Origin: Parascedosporium putredinis
Taxonomy: Eukaryota; Ascomycota; Sordariomycetes; Microascales; Microascaceae
Direction of reading: 5' to 3'
Length of the DNA stretch: 64,000 bases
Assembly: GCA_949357655.1 (NCBI GenBank)
Contig: CASHTG010000001.1
Coordinates: 1,922,001 to 1,986,000 of the forward strand
The notes under the pieces are model-generated. The model searched no databases, had not been told where the DNA came from, and saw nothing but the letters and a program-made list of their open reading frames with translations. The translations under genes were made by a program, and so were the position numbers. How positions within the stretch are numbered: position 1 is the first letter of the stretch; every line of letters starts with the position of its first letter. Positions 25,001 to 40,094 of the stretch are shown one piece after another.

Positions 25001-25734
25001 TTGGGTTTGGGGGCGCTTTTGCTTCTGGGGCTTCCAAAGTCTGGAGGCCTGGCACGCTAGAAATCCGCCAGTGCTCTTGGCTTGACGACCAGTTGGGTCT
25101 AGGGCACGAGAAAACCCACCGGCGCAGCTTCGCTGGCGTCGATTGTGGAGATCTGATCACGACTTGTTGCTATGGAAGTGTCATCAAAATGGCCTGTCCG
25201 TCCCAGTCTAGACTTGTGGGCGAGCGAGGTCGTTATGGGTAGCGAAGGTAGCCAATCGAATCTGAAATGAGCAGTGCTCGAAGCAGTGTCAAGTTGTGGG
25301 TGAATTTGAATTCTTGAAATTCTCCTGTCCGTATTCCAAATGATCTATAGACTTGATGTTCCGAGAGAAAGAGAAAAAAGAATTGGAGGCGCGGACGCGA
25401 AAAGAATCATCACCGAGAGCTACGGAGAAATTCTCCAACACTCCTTGCTGTCGATTCCTGACACGGAGAGGCAGAGGCGGTGGAATGGCAGTTTCGTCTC
25501 TCCGCTGCCAGTCACTACCTCGACCTTGACTCGACTCGAGGTCAATTGAATCCTCCCATTGGTGTGCCATGCGTGTCAAGATGCTGCGCACTGATGTACT
25601 TGAGGCCACCACATGCAATGTTAAGACGTAATTAGGGGCGGGAGCGGTATCAGCAGCCTGCAGTCCCCCAAAACAAACCCTCAACAGGCCAAATGTCGTA
25701 ACATTGAACCGATCAATCAATCTGGTGTACCGGT

Positions 25735-25771
25735 GCTCTCTGGGTCTTCTGGGTCTCTGGGTCTCTGGGTG
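25735..25771. repeat. TCTGGGTC tandem repeat
   Basis: Four to five near-identical units of about 8 bases with a CTGGGTCT core. Confidence 0.8.
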
Positions 25772-28700
25772 CATGGGATGAGGACTTCATGCTGAGTGCC
25801 CAGGTACGGTACACGCACCCACACGCTTCGGGTATGGGAGACGCCCTCTCCCCACCCACCCATCCATCCATCCATTGATCCATGGATACGGATGCTATGT
25901 AACGCTGGCCTTTGGTACCGCTCCCGTCCTGGGCGGCGGCTGACGAAATACGTGGTTAGGGGTCCTTTCCGGAGAGATACCCATTTGATCAATCGATCCA
26001 TCCATCCATTCATCAGTGAATGCCTAAGTGCCTGAGGAAGACCGCATCTTTGCTCCTGACTGGGAAGCTGCCTCCCTTGGGGTGTGTCAATAATAGCGTG
26101 GGCCCCCGGTGATGCTGAGATATGATGAGACACAAGGCAGGAAGGAAGGTGAAATTCGTCTCATTTGGACAGCTTAAGCTCAAGAGTTCGGTAACATCCT
26201 CGCCCATTTCTGGATGGCACCCTTCCCCAAGGTTCAAGATTTGTCGGAAGCATCAATTGTTGAGATGATTAATTGGGGCTTAGAGTCTGGGGATTTCCTT
26301 CCTCCTCTAAACCTCACCCCCTCTGCTGCCCTCCACCATCAAGATTGTCCGGTGGATGGCACTTGATTGATGGCATCCCGTGGCGGAAAGCTAGTAGCAT
26401 CGGTTGGAGAAGGCAGCCGTTGACGTCTACGGGCGACAATGCGCCACGAAAAAGGGAGGGGAAAAAAACCCCTTCCTTCGTTCGATCCGCCACCGACTGT
26501 TGCATCGTGCAACTGCTGCCCAAGAAGCCAGTCTGAAATTGGGAGGCCAATCCGAGGCCAGGCTACTTGTAGACCGTCATCGCCCAGAGGAAAGAGGCGC
26601 TCTTAGCCCGGGAGTTGGATCATTACAGTACAAGTAGTGGTCCCGCAATTCGGAATGCGAATAAGAGGCCACTTGCTCTCCAAACTACTGGGGCAGCCAT
26701 TCATGATCCGTCGCTGGCTTGCATCAAAAGATGGGTGGATGGGGGAAGGCGGCCTCTGAGAGACAGGACCCTGGCAGCTCAGCAAACTAGCCTCATCCGT
26801 AATGATACTTCGTACCAGTGCCAGTGCCAGGGCCACATTAATCTTGCCTGCCAGGACACGCGGTGAGCCGAAAGCCACTCCACCCACACCCACGAATGCT
26901 GCAAGTCACTGCTCACCCTGGCTCTTGACGGGCGGGAACTGTTCGAGGTGATACTGGCGCACGAGTGCCATGCCATGCTGGAGTGTACCTCAGGTCTCTT
27001 CACCCCACCAGCACCAGCCAGCGAGCGAGCGCGCAACGAGTCCTGAAACTACCAAGTCTGAGAGTATACATCGTGCTAGGTAGCCGCAAGGATTGCATCA
27101 GATCGATGTCGGGCGGAGTCCTTCCGGTCTGTCAAGGCCAAGAGTGTGACTTGGAATTGACCAAGGAGCCGGGAACAAGAAGCGAACCCTGCCGTTCTGG
27201 GCAGCCCTCATCCGCCGACTGTTATTATTTCCAATCTCTCGTCCCATCTCCCAGCTGTGCATTGTCCGCGCGGGGAAAAATAATAAAAAGAAAGGAAAAG
27301 GGGTGAGGGGGAAGCACACGGACTGCGCGAGTACCCATTCCCCGTCCCAAGTTCCTGGCACCCCTTATATTTCCTTTCCATTAAACCCTGAGAGAGAGCT
27401 TGCTCTCGCCAAGGACTTCATGTTCATGTCCTTTGCCCTACGGAAAACGCCAGATCCGGGATGAGATGAAAATGCACCTCTCGACATCCCATCGTGAGCA
27501 TGACCCCAAAAGAGGCGCGGAGATGCAGGAAGGAACGACGAGGGGAACCGACTTGATTGCATCACAACCTTAGCAGGAATTTAATTTCTCTTGTCCCTAA
27601 AAGAAGAGAGAAAAATAATGTTGTGGATATGGGGAGTGAGACCATACCTTCATCCCCCTCCACCCGACGAGATGATGCGGGGACAAAAGACAAAGGTAAT
27701 GGGTCTGGATGATGAAGAGTAACGGGCATGGACATTAATTTTCGGAGGATGGAGCAATGACGCCAGCGCTCTTGAATCCGGTTCAACGATGCTGGTGTGC
27801 CTTGGGACGTTGTTGGCATGTGTCGTGTGTTACCTGTACCTTCGGGTTTCCGGACAATATACTGACTGGCTGGCTGGCCATCTCGAACACCCTCCAGGTA
27901 TCTAATTGATCCATGTTGGAGCTCCAGGGTGGAAAAGAAAGAACACGAACTGGGGGTGACTAATGGGCAAGCAGGGACCATTCAAGGTGCAAGGCGGAAA
28001 ACTCCTTTCAGGCTCGTTTCATGGGTGGATGAGACTAGTGCTACAATAGCACCTGCCACCCCATGCCATCCTTTCGGCTTCGGAAATTCAATTGACTACT
28101 TGGCTGGCCCTAGATTCCAATCCTCTTGAACCATTCCAAGTACACCATTTGTGGCAGATGCAACACAAGTCCCGGACCTCCTCTTCCGCGCTTTACCACA
28201 GCAAGGGAGAGAAGGAAGGGGGAATCCGGGCTTCGGGCAGGCCTGGCACAGTGGCAGTGGGCACGAATTCGAGCATTGTTAAGCGCCTCACCGTGATTCT
28301 GCGGCTTTCTCTCCTGTGCCTCGTCCCTAGCGCTCTTGGGAAATGTTACATTGCGGCCACTTTCAAGATTAGGTACGAGCCTAGTGATTCGAAGACGTAC
28401 GAAGTATGCTACATTACGCAGAGAAAAGGCCTTTTTATCGTCCGTCTTGGAGGCCGCCCAACCTCGCAGCTCCGTTTGAGAGCAGGAGTTGGAGGTTGAT
28501 CGACTTACATGTTGATTCAGTTGATGCCTCCGTAGATGGAAAGCTTAAGCCGTAGGCAAAACCCGGCGCCCCGGATCGAGAGTGCTCTGGACGGCCAGAC
28601 ATTCTCGGCTACGCAAGTGCCTAGGGCTCGCCAACTCTTCAAGTCCATGCAGGCATGCACACCGGCCGCATCGCCACCATGCTGGCTTTTCCCTAAGTAG

Positions 28701-31105
28701 CTGAGGAGGACGAATGTCCGTCCTAGCAACGTCTAAAATCTACGTCCAGCATTTACCAATGATGCCGTGGCTGGCCCTGGACCCCCACCCCCGCTCTGAG
28801 TGGGAACAGTCCCCTCAATCCTCCGCGGATTTTGATCAGAGGGCGGGACCGGAGAGCCCCAATCATCATTCGATAGGATGCCCGTCGGTTTGATCTCTCC
28901 AACATGAACAACGAAATCGGCGTGGCCTCGACCAAGTGGTGCTTCTTGATCTTTCACGAGCCGATCACCTTTGTCGATTTGCAACGGCCGGCTCCTAAGC
29001 GCCAGACAGAAGGACTGGGGACTGGGGATCGAGGATCTTCACACATCAACTGATCCGTAAATCGAACACATCACCCCTCCCCCTCCGCAACTCTTGATTC
29101 CCTTCTTGCAATATGCTAATAAAAACTCGCATCAGGATGTGAAGTCTAAATCTGTTAGTCCTCCCGGGCCAAGACACCTCTCCTTGCCATTCTTTCTTCA
29201 TCTTAGATGCTCCATCCATCACATCAATTGATGTGTTGACACCACATGCAGACCCTTCTTTAATTTCGCACACCATCGAACTCCGCTCGTTGCTGCTACA
29301 TCGTTTGCTCCTTAGCTCCGCATGGGCGTGATTAGCACGCTCCCAGTGGGTTTTAGTCGCACAACAAGAAACCCGGCCGTTTTGAGCAGGCGGGTTCCGG
29401 GATTTATTCCTTGTTGACAGACCTACCCATCCTCATGGATGGTGAGGGTTCACTGGCTTCGGACATTTTTGGGGCCCCAGAATTCCCACCTGTAACATCC
29501 CCCGAAAGCTACCTCATTTCCACCTCCCTGGTATGTCAAAAAAATAAAAAAATAACAGGCGATCGAACGTAAAGCGAAGAGAAGCACAGGTCAGGAAATA
29601 CCTGCTTCTGAAGCTCACTCTTGACAAGATCGACGCCTGTGCTTTTGAGCAGCGAAGGTTCGTTCATCACCCTGGCCTGGCCTGGCGATTGCTGGGGAAT
29701 ACCCACCGATTGCCCTTGCACATCCGTAAATCCACCACAAGCAGTTCGCGTGTCTTCAAACTATTTGTATTCTAGGCCATCTTAGTCTTAGCGGGAGGTT
29801 AGGCCGGCTTCTCTCCCCGTGGCAGGTGCTGTCAAGGCCGCTTCTCATGGAGTGCAGCGTTGTCACAAGTCGGGCCGGTGAAATACATATGCTTTCAATG
29901 CAAAAACGAGCTCAATCTATGCAGTAGGAGCAGTCCATATTTCAAATCAAAGTCGGCATGCGCTCAAGCAGAGCGCACACATTCTTTGATACGATAAGGT
30001 CTCAGCTTCAAAATCAGGTGGGGTGCCTTCTATCAACGCGGCCCCCAGTTTTTCCAAGGCGTGCCAAGTTCCCCTCAAGAGGAGACCCTCTTGACTCGAC
30101 CGCGCGTTGTCCCGGATTCAAGGGACATTGGAGACCGCCGGAAGGCCGCCGACCCGGGCCATGTTAGCCCCCTCTCAATTCAACTATTTCAAACCCGAAC
30201 AATGTGGTATCGAGTACTGACGTTCTGCTGCAGACACGGTGATGCAACAGTATCATTGCCTGGAGTAAGAACTTGGACAACTCAACTGCCTCTCAACTTC
30301 GCCTCACGCTGGAGTATTCGGATAGACTCGTCCCCGGTATCGTCAGCTCTCTTTTCATCTCCCTGCTCTCTCAAGTGAGGATTTCACGTCAGGTTCATTT
30401 TGACAGTCCATTCCCAAAAGAGGGGTGATGATATCCGATCCGTTCTCAAAAGGCTGTGCATCTGGGTGCTTCAGACTTGGGAGGGGGACTGGAGGCCTAA
30501 CCCCTAAGGCGGCCTATCGCTGGTTGGCATCCATTCAACGTTCAGGCAAAGATTTGGGCTTAAAGCACAGACCGGCCGGACGCATCACACCGTTAAATGT
30601 CTCGACCCCCATCAATGGTCGAATTGAGATGGTACGCACACCATCTTGGTTAACCTCAAGGGAGGACGACTCCCGAAGCGCGCTTTCAACCCCACCCAAA
30701 ATAGAAGATGAAAAAAAGAAAAGAGAAGAAAAGAAAAAGAGGAAAGCATCTTCGTCGACCAACATCCACACACCCCCTTCCACTCCTTCCAGGCACAAAC
30801 TCCTGCGAGAAAATCGGAATCGTACATCTATTTAGGAAACTATTGATTGATCGATTGATGCACTGTACTGTTCATCAGATGAGCCCTGAAACGGTTCAGG
30901 GTTCTTGCAAGTTCGTAATAGAAATCAGATGGTATCAGAGTCTCGGTGGAGACTCGGTTAGAGATTCGTCTACTCATTATCAAGATACCCGTCCCCCTTG
31001 ACGAGGCAAAGTTTCGACCATCTTGAGTTACCTTTTCTGATGATTGCTGAGTTACACATATACTCTCCTCGTCGAATATCAACGAGCAAATCGTTAATTG
31101 ATAGA

Positions 31106-31125
31106 TTTCTTTTTATAAAAAGAAA
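31106..31125. repeat. Perfect 20-bp AT-rich palindrome
   Basis: Ten bases TTTCTTTTTA followed directly by their reverse complement, so the site reads the same on both strands. Confidence 0.9.
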
Positions 31126-34069
31126 GAAAAAAAACACCGTGGCCCTCTACCAACTCCTGTGTATTCCCTCCAACCGATATCATATGAAAGGCCTTCAGGG
31201 AGGAGTGGACATGCGAGGGCGGTGCGGGTGTGGATGTAGATGTTTGCGCCTCGACAGGCTATCTGACGAGGTCGTCAACCCTGGTGCGTGAAGAACCATG
31301 CTCATAACACGACCCTGCTATCACCACATCAACAATATCTGGGACTCGTGTCGGCAGTGCTAGTTTTGCCGGGAAGGCGACGTCACCACTGAGCTGAATG
31401 TTTAGTCAGGCGCATGTGCTGTTCAGTAAACTGCTCGGACTGGAGAGCATTCAACGTTCGGTTTGATCAAGGTCTTTTCCTGCCTCCCCGCCCAGACCAT
31501 CATCTCGACAGATCTAAATTGATAGCAAATGATCTTAAGCTTGTAACAATTCGAGCTATTCGTCAATTCCCGGGGCGGTAAATTATGGGCTGGCTGTCTC
31601 TCCTGCTAGCGTCACCATAGGATCTGTGTTAGGATCTGCGCGCGCGCTCGTTGGCAGCCCAGGATAAGATAAACGAGAATCTAGCCCCTCTTTTCCACCT
31701 TCCCCTCCTTCCCCGACATTGTTCTCACCAACGGTGTATGAGAGATGAAGCCTTGCGATTATCATGCGCACCAGACCAATGCGGCCAGATTTTCCGGCTC
31801 GACAGTCATCCTTTTTGGTGCGGGAGGAGGCTGTCCCGCAAATCCCCGCCTCTCGTCGGTTCCAGGAAGCTCGATCTGTAACAGTTCTAGCCGCATGACG
31901 GGTCTTGCTAGGTATCATCGACGGGAGGAGGAGCGAATAGGGCGGTCCCAGATAATCGGTTGTCATGGGTCAACTACCTCGGGGTACAAGCGTTTAGCAC
32001 TTGTCTCGCGACGGGGTACGACAAAGGTTATCGAAATGATGTGTCGAGTAAAATAGTCGAACTTGGGACGTTTAGGGACTGGCCACCCCTCCCCGGGCGG
32101 CCATGCCCACCCCTGTTCATCTCATCTCTTGCAAAAGCGGCCCCCTCCTTCAAGAAAGCCATGATGATCGATCGTGGTCGCTGGCGCATCAGCGTTGCTC
32201 AGTGGAGTCCTCATGCACCACCCACTCGTCATCAAGACATCAAGTTCTCTGCCAAAGCAAACGTGCAGGGGAGGGGCTTGGTGGCTCCAGAAGATTGCAG
32301 TCCTGAATAATGGACTTCAAGTACCGAGACCAGACAGGAGAGGAGTACACAATTTTCTAACCCCCGGCGAAAGGCAAGAGGTGTGGAGGGAAGCTCTCTT
32401 CCTTAGAAATTAGCCTCCCACTAGGAATCCAGGTCACCAACATTTCACTCCGCCAATCACATCGAGGTAGGTTGCCTTGGATGCGAAAACAGACTCGACC
32501 AACATTTCCATGGCCTCATACTCACCGTTACTTGTCCAAGCGACGTCAACTTAGTGTACAGAATCGGCGGGATTGCGTGTCAACGACTAGTTCGGGAAAG
32601 CGCACTAGGTTGTTCGATCTAGCATTCAAATGTTGTTTCTTGAGTAATAGCAATCAATGCTCTTTGATCTGGGCAATCTGGACCGTAAAACTCGAGCGCC
32701 AATGATTTTGTTTTCCCTTTTATTACTTGTACTTGCTCCATCACAAGCTCTCGGTCAGAACCCACGATCCACGATGCCATGCGGTGGGTAATATTATGCG
32801 ACGATGTGAGGGGGAAAGAAGGTTGCTCTGCCGGGTGCAACATCTACGTAAGAGAGAGCCCGCAACAAAAAAAAAAAACGTGCGGTATCAGCCATGGATG
32901 TATCTTGCCTACATGCTTGATTGCGCGATGACAAGAACTAAGAAAGTGATTCATGCAAGATGACCTCAAACAGTTGTGGTCGCAAGCACAGACGTCAGCA
33001 GGAGTCCGGGACACAGCAGATTGCAAGTCTCCGCTGACCAGGTTTGGCTTCATCTCGTGAAGGGATTCTATTTCTTTTCAGTTTTGTAAGAGATGAATCG
33101 TTCCAAAATAGTCAAGACTCCAATACGGCCTCGATATTAGGTCATTAATGGAATCTGAGGTTGGGTTGGAGATGGGATGGCCAAGCATGAACTCCTGTCA
33201 ACCATGTATCGCCTTGATCAATTGGCTTTAAATTGGGGATGCGGGTTGCCGGGGCCGAAGGCCGACGGACGAGAACTTTTATTAGTGTTTTTAACCCTCG
33301 GCCTCCTTTAGTGCAGTACTTTGTATTACTAGTCAATATTTCATCTTTGGGCCCTCGATGGACAAGGTATTGAATTTATAGATACTGGCCGTGCTGTTCC
33401 TTCCCCTTTGTGCATTGAGTTGACGTGTGGAAGTAGGAGAGTTCCTTCCTCTTCCGCCCTTCTCAATGATCCATAACATTCTAGGCCAGCCAGTCACTGT
33501 CCAGGATTTAACGAGGAGCAAAAGACCAGCGGATGACGAAAAGGCACGTCCGTCCACAAATTGGTACCGTGTCGTCCCATCCATCAGGTACCGCCTGGTA
33601 TTATAGCCTCCCTCCCCACGGTATTCCTTCGTGGAGCTGGCCTGTGCGGCTTCTTAGCTTGGCCCGCTCGCTCCCAAGACCTAACCCTCGGGCCCGGTCT
33701 CCTCCCTCGCCCAACGAATGGCAAAGGGTGGCGGACCGTCTAATTATGGCAAGTTTGTCTCAAGCAAGTTTAGGTTGCCGCCGAAAGGGGAGCACGCCAC
33801 CCGTTCCAGATTGGAGAGGCACCAGTGAAGCGGAAAGAGCTGGCCGGCTGCGAGACAGATAACGAAAAACGTCAACTATCGATAAATCCAGTCTGGCTAG
33901 GGTGAAGCGAGTATTGTGATCACGTCTTTAGGCCCATCCACTTTCCGCAGGCGTGCACTCACTCCACATTATAGTGTAAATTCTTCGAAATAGCATGCAA
34001 GCGGTCTTGTGGCAACGCGAACTGTCAGCACAGACCAAACCTCACTCCCCTTGTATTGCTCTTTTATTG

Positions 34070-34145
34070 TATTTTTTTCCTTCTTCTTTTTCTTCTTCTT
34101 CCTATTTCCCCTCCTTGAGGCCAAAATTTTTTTTTTTCTTTCCTT
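34070..34145. repeat. Pyrimidine-rich tract
   Basis: TTC/TTTTC-rich run including an uninterrupted T12-class stretch near 34127. The opposite strand is a purine tract like the others in this block. Confidence 0.75.
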
Positions 34146-37100
34146 ATTCGGCCCAGGAGTCAGTGGCCTCTGCCACTCAGCCCTGGGGACCGAGGGTCAT
34201 CGGGGAATTAGTTCACGGAAACGTTGAGCTACCTGGACATGGGACTCATCTTGTCTGAAACCATTTCCCTACATGCACGAATTTGAGCTGTCAAGGTCCA
34301 TTTGGGGTGTGATTACACGTAGTGTACAAGTAGGTAGGTGCCTCAGAAACAAGCTCTTGTACTGGGGGAGCCGCAAACCCGCATTTAAACAGCGCCACAC
34401 GCGAGAGCCAACTTGCTATTTATGTATTCCATGTTTTCCCATTGTTGTCTTCCATGTCCTCAGCTCTCCTGTTCTTCGTCTCTTTCTCTCTTCCTCCTCT
34501 TCTGCGTTTTTCTTCGCCTTTCCCCTCTTCTCTTTGTATTGCATGGGTACAAGCAGATTGGGAACTGGAGATCGGGGTATTACCAGTGGAGTGTATTCCC
34601 GTCCTGCCGAGCCCCTCCCTTGTCTTCAGGGAAGTACCAAGTGAGCTGTGTGGGCGAGAGTGCCAGGATCTATCGGCGCTACGAAATCGACGTAGTATTC
34701 TCCCATGCACAACAAAGTTAAGGGGCTATTGTGGGTCTTGCCGACATGGGCTATTCTTATCCTTGTTCGGGACACATGGCACCGGGTTCAGATTTTTGCA
34801 CCATGAACGCCGTGCGTCTTGGAACAGCGAGCTCCAAGGCGATACCACCATAACGGTGACCATCGATCGGGCCAGTGTCCCTCAACGAAGAAGGGTGTCC
34901 TTGTTATTACGTCTTTGGGCGTCAAACTCTGATGGAAAGGGGGATGAGAGAGGGGGAAAACATTGATTATCTTCTTGTACGAAGTAGTTTGGCATTTGGG
35001 GGTTGTAGCCTGAGGTGAGGGAATAATGCCCACCACGTTTGTTCAATCACCCTCGGTGAAATGGAGGCGGCTATCCGCACTGGCTAACAACCGCCGAAGG
35101 GTCACATTAACAGCCCTGGGTCGAAGGCTCTGTTGCCCCTGACGCTCAAGACTGGCGGAGGGGATCTAGAACTCGGGCATATATCTCTACACAGTGATAC
35201 ATCTATGGGTATATATATAGCACCGGTGTGACTTCGTTAGGAGATATTTATCAAGTCGTCTCAAATTGACCGAGGCCAACGACACCTTGATGCATCTGAG
35301 GGCGAATGCGACGTTGGCTCCTCTTTCTTCGGCCAAACGTGCAAATTCTGCATGGGAGATGGGAGGTGTTACTCAAAGGCCGAAAAGACCATTGATAGCG
35401 CCGGAGTATCCGTAAAGCCCCGAGTCGGAGCCGTCCGCACGCTCTTCCACATCCCCGTATCAAAGTTCCTCCTCTCCCAGGCCCTGCGAAAAAAAAATGA
35501 AAGAAGAACAAAACCACATGTAAAATTTCTTGAATCATCTTTTTATCAATTCGATTGGGTTGCTTCCACGCCAAACCAAGCACAAGGTCTTCTCTCAATG
35601 TCCCGCGCTAGGCCTGGATGTGGTGTGGAGAGTTTGAACCTGCACCAAGGTGAAAACGGCAGGAGGAACGACAGGGCTTAGGTGATGTGATTTAAATACT
35701 CTTTTTGGGATCCCTGATTGCTCCTTCCATGACCTTCAGATTGTGGGTATTGTGTTGCAGGCGATGGAGTCCTCCACGTCTGTGGAGTGAAGAAGCCGGA
35801 AATCTTCTTCACTAATAGCTTCCTTTTTTGTTCCAACACATAATCTTAACCCTTTCTCCCGCAGCCCCAGCACGCTGGTTTAACCTGACTTGGTCTGGGT
35901 AGCGAGGTTGCCCTCGCCAACAATAGCAGGGGCCACTGGAGGGCCTGCACATGGCGTCAACATCATTCTACACCCAGTGCGACGTGCCTCGGTCTAGTCT
36001 TTCCTGGCTTGCTCGTTCACAAGGTCGCGACTGAAAGCAGGGAAGGGGGTGCGAGGACACCTTCCAACCGATCAGGCCTTGTCCCCCGTCACGTCACAAC
36101 AACTTCATTATCGCCTTTACCTGGTCGACAGGGAATGTGCTGGGATCATATGGAACGAAGAACGGGCGAGGAATTAATCTACGATTTAGGGTATACTGCA
36201 TAGCGACTCGTTCTCCCTCAGAAAACAGTGCTTTCTCAACTCGGCGGTGGATCGAAGGAAACGCCAGCAGAATCGCGCTCCTCGGGGAGGTGGATCCTTT
36301 GTCTTGAGAAGAACGGGCCTACTCTCTGCAGTGTTCAGATCGGCCGAATGGACTACATGTATGCATCATGGCCAACTTGAAGTGGACGGGTGCTGCCCAT
36401 CCGACATACTGCGAGCTTGACCGAGGTCAGGCCTCATGAGCTTATAATAAGCATTGATACTTTTACAGCCAGAGCGACAAGCTCGTTGACGACGATTCCT
36501 CTGCCTTGCAGACCAATTTCCCCCTCTCACATTGTCTTTTGGTCGGGCTCGAGCGGGGTTCTCGTTCCGTAGGCTCTCTGATGAGACAAGACACGACTCC
36601 AGTGGAGACTTCCGTGTCAAATTAGCGAACCTTGCTTATTTTTCCGCCACCACGCGCGTGGAAGACGGTGAAGACCCAAAAGGCTTGGTGCTCAAGCCCT
36701 GAGGCCGGCCACCGAGGATGGTGGGCACTATTATGATGGCAGATGGGTTGGAGGGGATTGCAGGGTCCTGAGAAGGGAGAGGGATCCTCCGAGGTGGGGT
36801 GCCCTGTCAGTTTGAGGTTCAGGTAGGCGTCAAGGGATTGACTGATTAAATCTCCTTCCAGCACCCTGGGGCGACGAGGGCCCAGGCCTCCCTGCTGGGG
36901 GAGCTTGTACTGGACCGCTATCGTCTCCAAGCTTTTACTCAAACAGGCCTAGTTACTGGCCAGTTGGGACTGGGTTTATTGTGTGATGATCGGCGAGGTA
37001 CCATCAGGGCGCGGGCCGGGTTTCTCCCCACCCCTTGCGTGTTACTTGATGTGCTCAACTCTGCTCTGGTTCGTCCTGGCCTAAATCTCCCGTGGAAGAG

Positions 37101-40063
37101 ATTCCGAAGTGGCCATTGACCTCTCCTTCACCGAGCGCATGCTTAAATTTTGCCTCTATGCCGGGAGAGAGAGACCGTTGACACCCGACAAAATCCATCT
37201 ATCTTCTTATGCCCTTAGCCTCCGGCCACATTTTCTCGCCATTGTTCTCTGGTTGAAACAAGCCCTTTGATTCAGCCGAGTCCTCGCTAGGCCCTCTCAG
37301 GGCTGCCCTACAATCATCTTCATCATAGCCTCCATGAACAGCCATTGGTCATCACAAAGGGAGTGGCAATAGCTCGTGACGCACTGCTCATCACCTTGAA
37401 TGGTCGAGTGCGCGCCCTTTCTCCAAACTCATCGGAGGAGACAGACTGCTAGGCTATGTTGAGGGAGGTGAGAACGGAACACGGCAGGCCTAGCTAACAT
37501 TAAAGGCTCCTGTATGCGATACCGGGGACGATAAAATGGGAAGGCGTACCTCTCCACTTTATACAGCAAGTCAAGGCTGTTAATTATCATCGTGTTCGAC
37601 AGTAGATGAAATTGGACATGTCTGGCCCGAAATGATATTTGTGACCTGCGAAGAATGGACAGGTTCGGGTTTCTATCCTCTCCATTTCTGGTGCGTCACC
37701 ACGAACTCGGTTTTGGTTGCATATCCTCCACTTGAGCTCGTGAAGGCGGGTATGGGAGCAGGGACGCGACAAAGCTCTCCAAGCAGGATCGCGGTGTGCT
37801 CAACCAAGCGGAAATGAAAATGGTAGTCCATGATGGTTTTCCCGTTATTTTTATTTTCACTGCACGAAATGGAGCTAGCATGATTCTCCGGACAATCTCT
37901 GAAGCGAAAGATTTCAACAATCTTGAGTCGTACTCGAGGGTCTACAATAAGAATACGCCCCTCCTTCCCCTCCCCCTCCTCCCCGGCGCCGCTTCAAGAA
38001 CAAAATCTTGGTATGAAGTATTATCTTGGGGGCGACTTTTTCCTAATCTTTCTTCCCTCTCCATTTTGGGTGGTGGGGGACGAGGGGGCGTTCGCTTGTG
38101 AGGTTGTATTGGCTCAATCACGCTGCATCTGTTCGACCTTCTGCGGAGGAGGAGCCCACAATAACACCCACACCCACACCCCACCCCCTCTTCCTTCTCC
38201 CGCCCCTGGTTACGCCAAGGAGCCCGTACCGGCCGTCTTGCCTCAGGGTTTGTGCGGATGTATGCAGCCTAGTCCGCAAAGATCAGACGAAAGGGCTCTT
38301 GCCTGGGAGCGAGAGGAAGAATGATAATAATAATAACGAGGGCGCCAAAATAAAATCCATCCGCCACTCCCTGGATGCATTGCCCCTCACGAGAGGGGAA
38401 CTATGCCGGATTCAAGGATCGGAGATGACACTGAGCAGGGTTTTTGACAACGGGCAGCGGGATTGAGCTGCCTCCTCTCCAAGCGAGAAGCCAAACTCAG
38501 TCTCTGCGTGTAGTCACGTTTACATCTTATTTGTGTATTACATCAAGTAGTACTTGACGTATCCTAAAAGGGCTCTGTATTGTCGCCAATGTTGGTTGCT
38601 GTGTGCTACGAAGAACTAGTATTCGGTCACTTGGTCCGTCAACAACCTATACCTTCCCCAACCTTTTTCAGGTGCAAAAGCTTCCCTGTAGTGTACGGCT
38701 CTGACTTTGGCTTCTTCAATCTTCGGTTTTCACGAGCTGTATTTTGTTGATTCCATCCTTGATCGAAAGCCGGACTCTATAAACCCTTTCTCCACCTTGC
38801 CATTGACTGCTCGCGCACAGCGGCCGGGTCTCATGGCCTGTCTTTATTTGCAACCGCCTCTCTTCTTCTCTTCTTCCTCGGATTCTAGCCTTCTTTACCT
38901 GGTCCAACTGCCAATGAATCATTCCACCGAGACACAACTGGCAACGACAGCCGAAGCAGGTTGGGAGATTGCGCCGGCATTCCCACCTTATTAATCCCCG
39001 TATCGCTTCTCAGTACCTTCAAACATGCTTAAAGGATTCCTGCCTCATCTCTTGTGATCGGAACTATATATTAACCTCGTGGCTGAGAAAAAGAAAACGA
39101 AAAGGCGGAATAAAAATAGGGAGGATGAAAGCGATGGCAGGCGGCCGGGGAAAGATGAGGAAAAGGGGTGACCAGGGGTTCCGGCTTTGTGTCTGACAGT
39201 CCGAACAGAAGAGTAGCATACGGACGGAAAGTTCGGGAGTGATGTGCGCGCATCAGACGGTGGTGAATCCCCAACTTTTTTATTTTGGGTCTTTTTCTTT
39301 CTTCTTCCCTTTTCCTGTTGGAACCACAATTCGGGATGAATTCTCGAGTGGTCCGCGGCACTGAATCACAACCCTGCAATTTCCAAGCGGGGAAGGCAGA
39401 GGCTTCATCCGCCGGGTTGCCGCATACGGGTGGCTCCAAAAGGGCTCAGTACCTGCAACTGATCAGATTTCGGTTGCTGTCCCGCCTAAAATACACTGAG
39501 GATGGGTAACATCGGTTGTATCCCTGACGATCACGGTTATGATCACCGGCGTTGAATTAGGAGTTTTCCGCGCGTAAGATCGGTTTTTGTCTCTTCCCTT
39601 CCTTTTCGAACCCCGCGATGAGCGATGAGCGATGAGCGAGGAGGTTGCGATGGACGAGATCCTACAGCTGGAGGCGTTTAATCAGGTTTTTGCCCGTTAT
39701 TGTTTTCCTTGACTCCTCTATTACATGTATTCCCTTCCCAGCGGTTTGCTCTGTCCTCTGGCAGCACACAAACAAACCTGAAGGAAGCGCTGGAAGCACT
39801 ACCCCGGCAGTGCTGGTTCTTTGTTCTTCACGGACTCTGTCAGATGCTAGGCCGACAAGGGTCCGGAGAAGAAATCACGAGATCAATGATTCTGGCTCCC
39901 CGCCCGCCGCCCCCACAAGCAACAAGAATCACACCAATTGACCTATCGAGACATGATGGAGGCTTTAATTCTAGGGCCAATCGTAGTACCCTCTCTTTGA
40001 GGTCTTGAAGACGTTGGGGAAGCCATCATTAGGGCGATGGACTCGAAGAAAGAAGCAAGGAAT

Positions 40064-40068
<5 letters not shown>

Positions 40069-40094
<26 letters not shown>
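40069..40094. repeat. (AG)13 microsatellite
   Basis: Thirteen uninterrupted AG dinucleotides. Confidence 0.95.

Noticed and set aside
25289..25774. 161-codon minus-strand frame
   Set aside because: It has ordinary composition but no recognisable domain, signal peptide or splice context. It is not long enough to stand alone.
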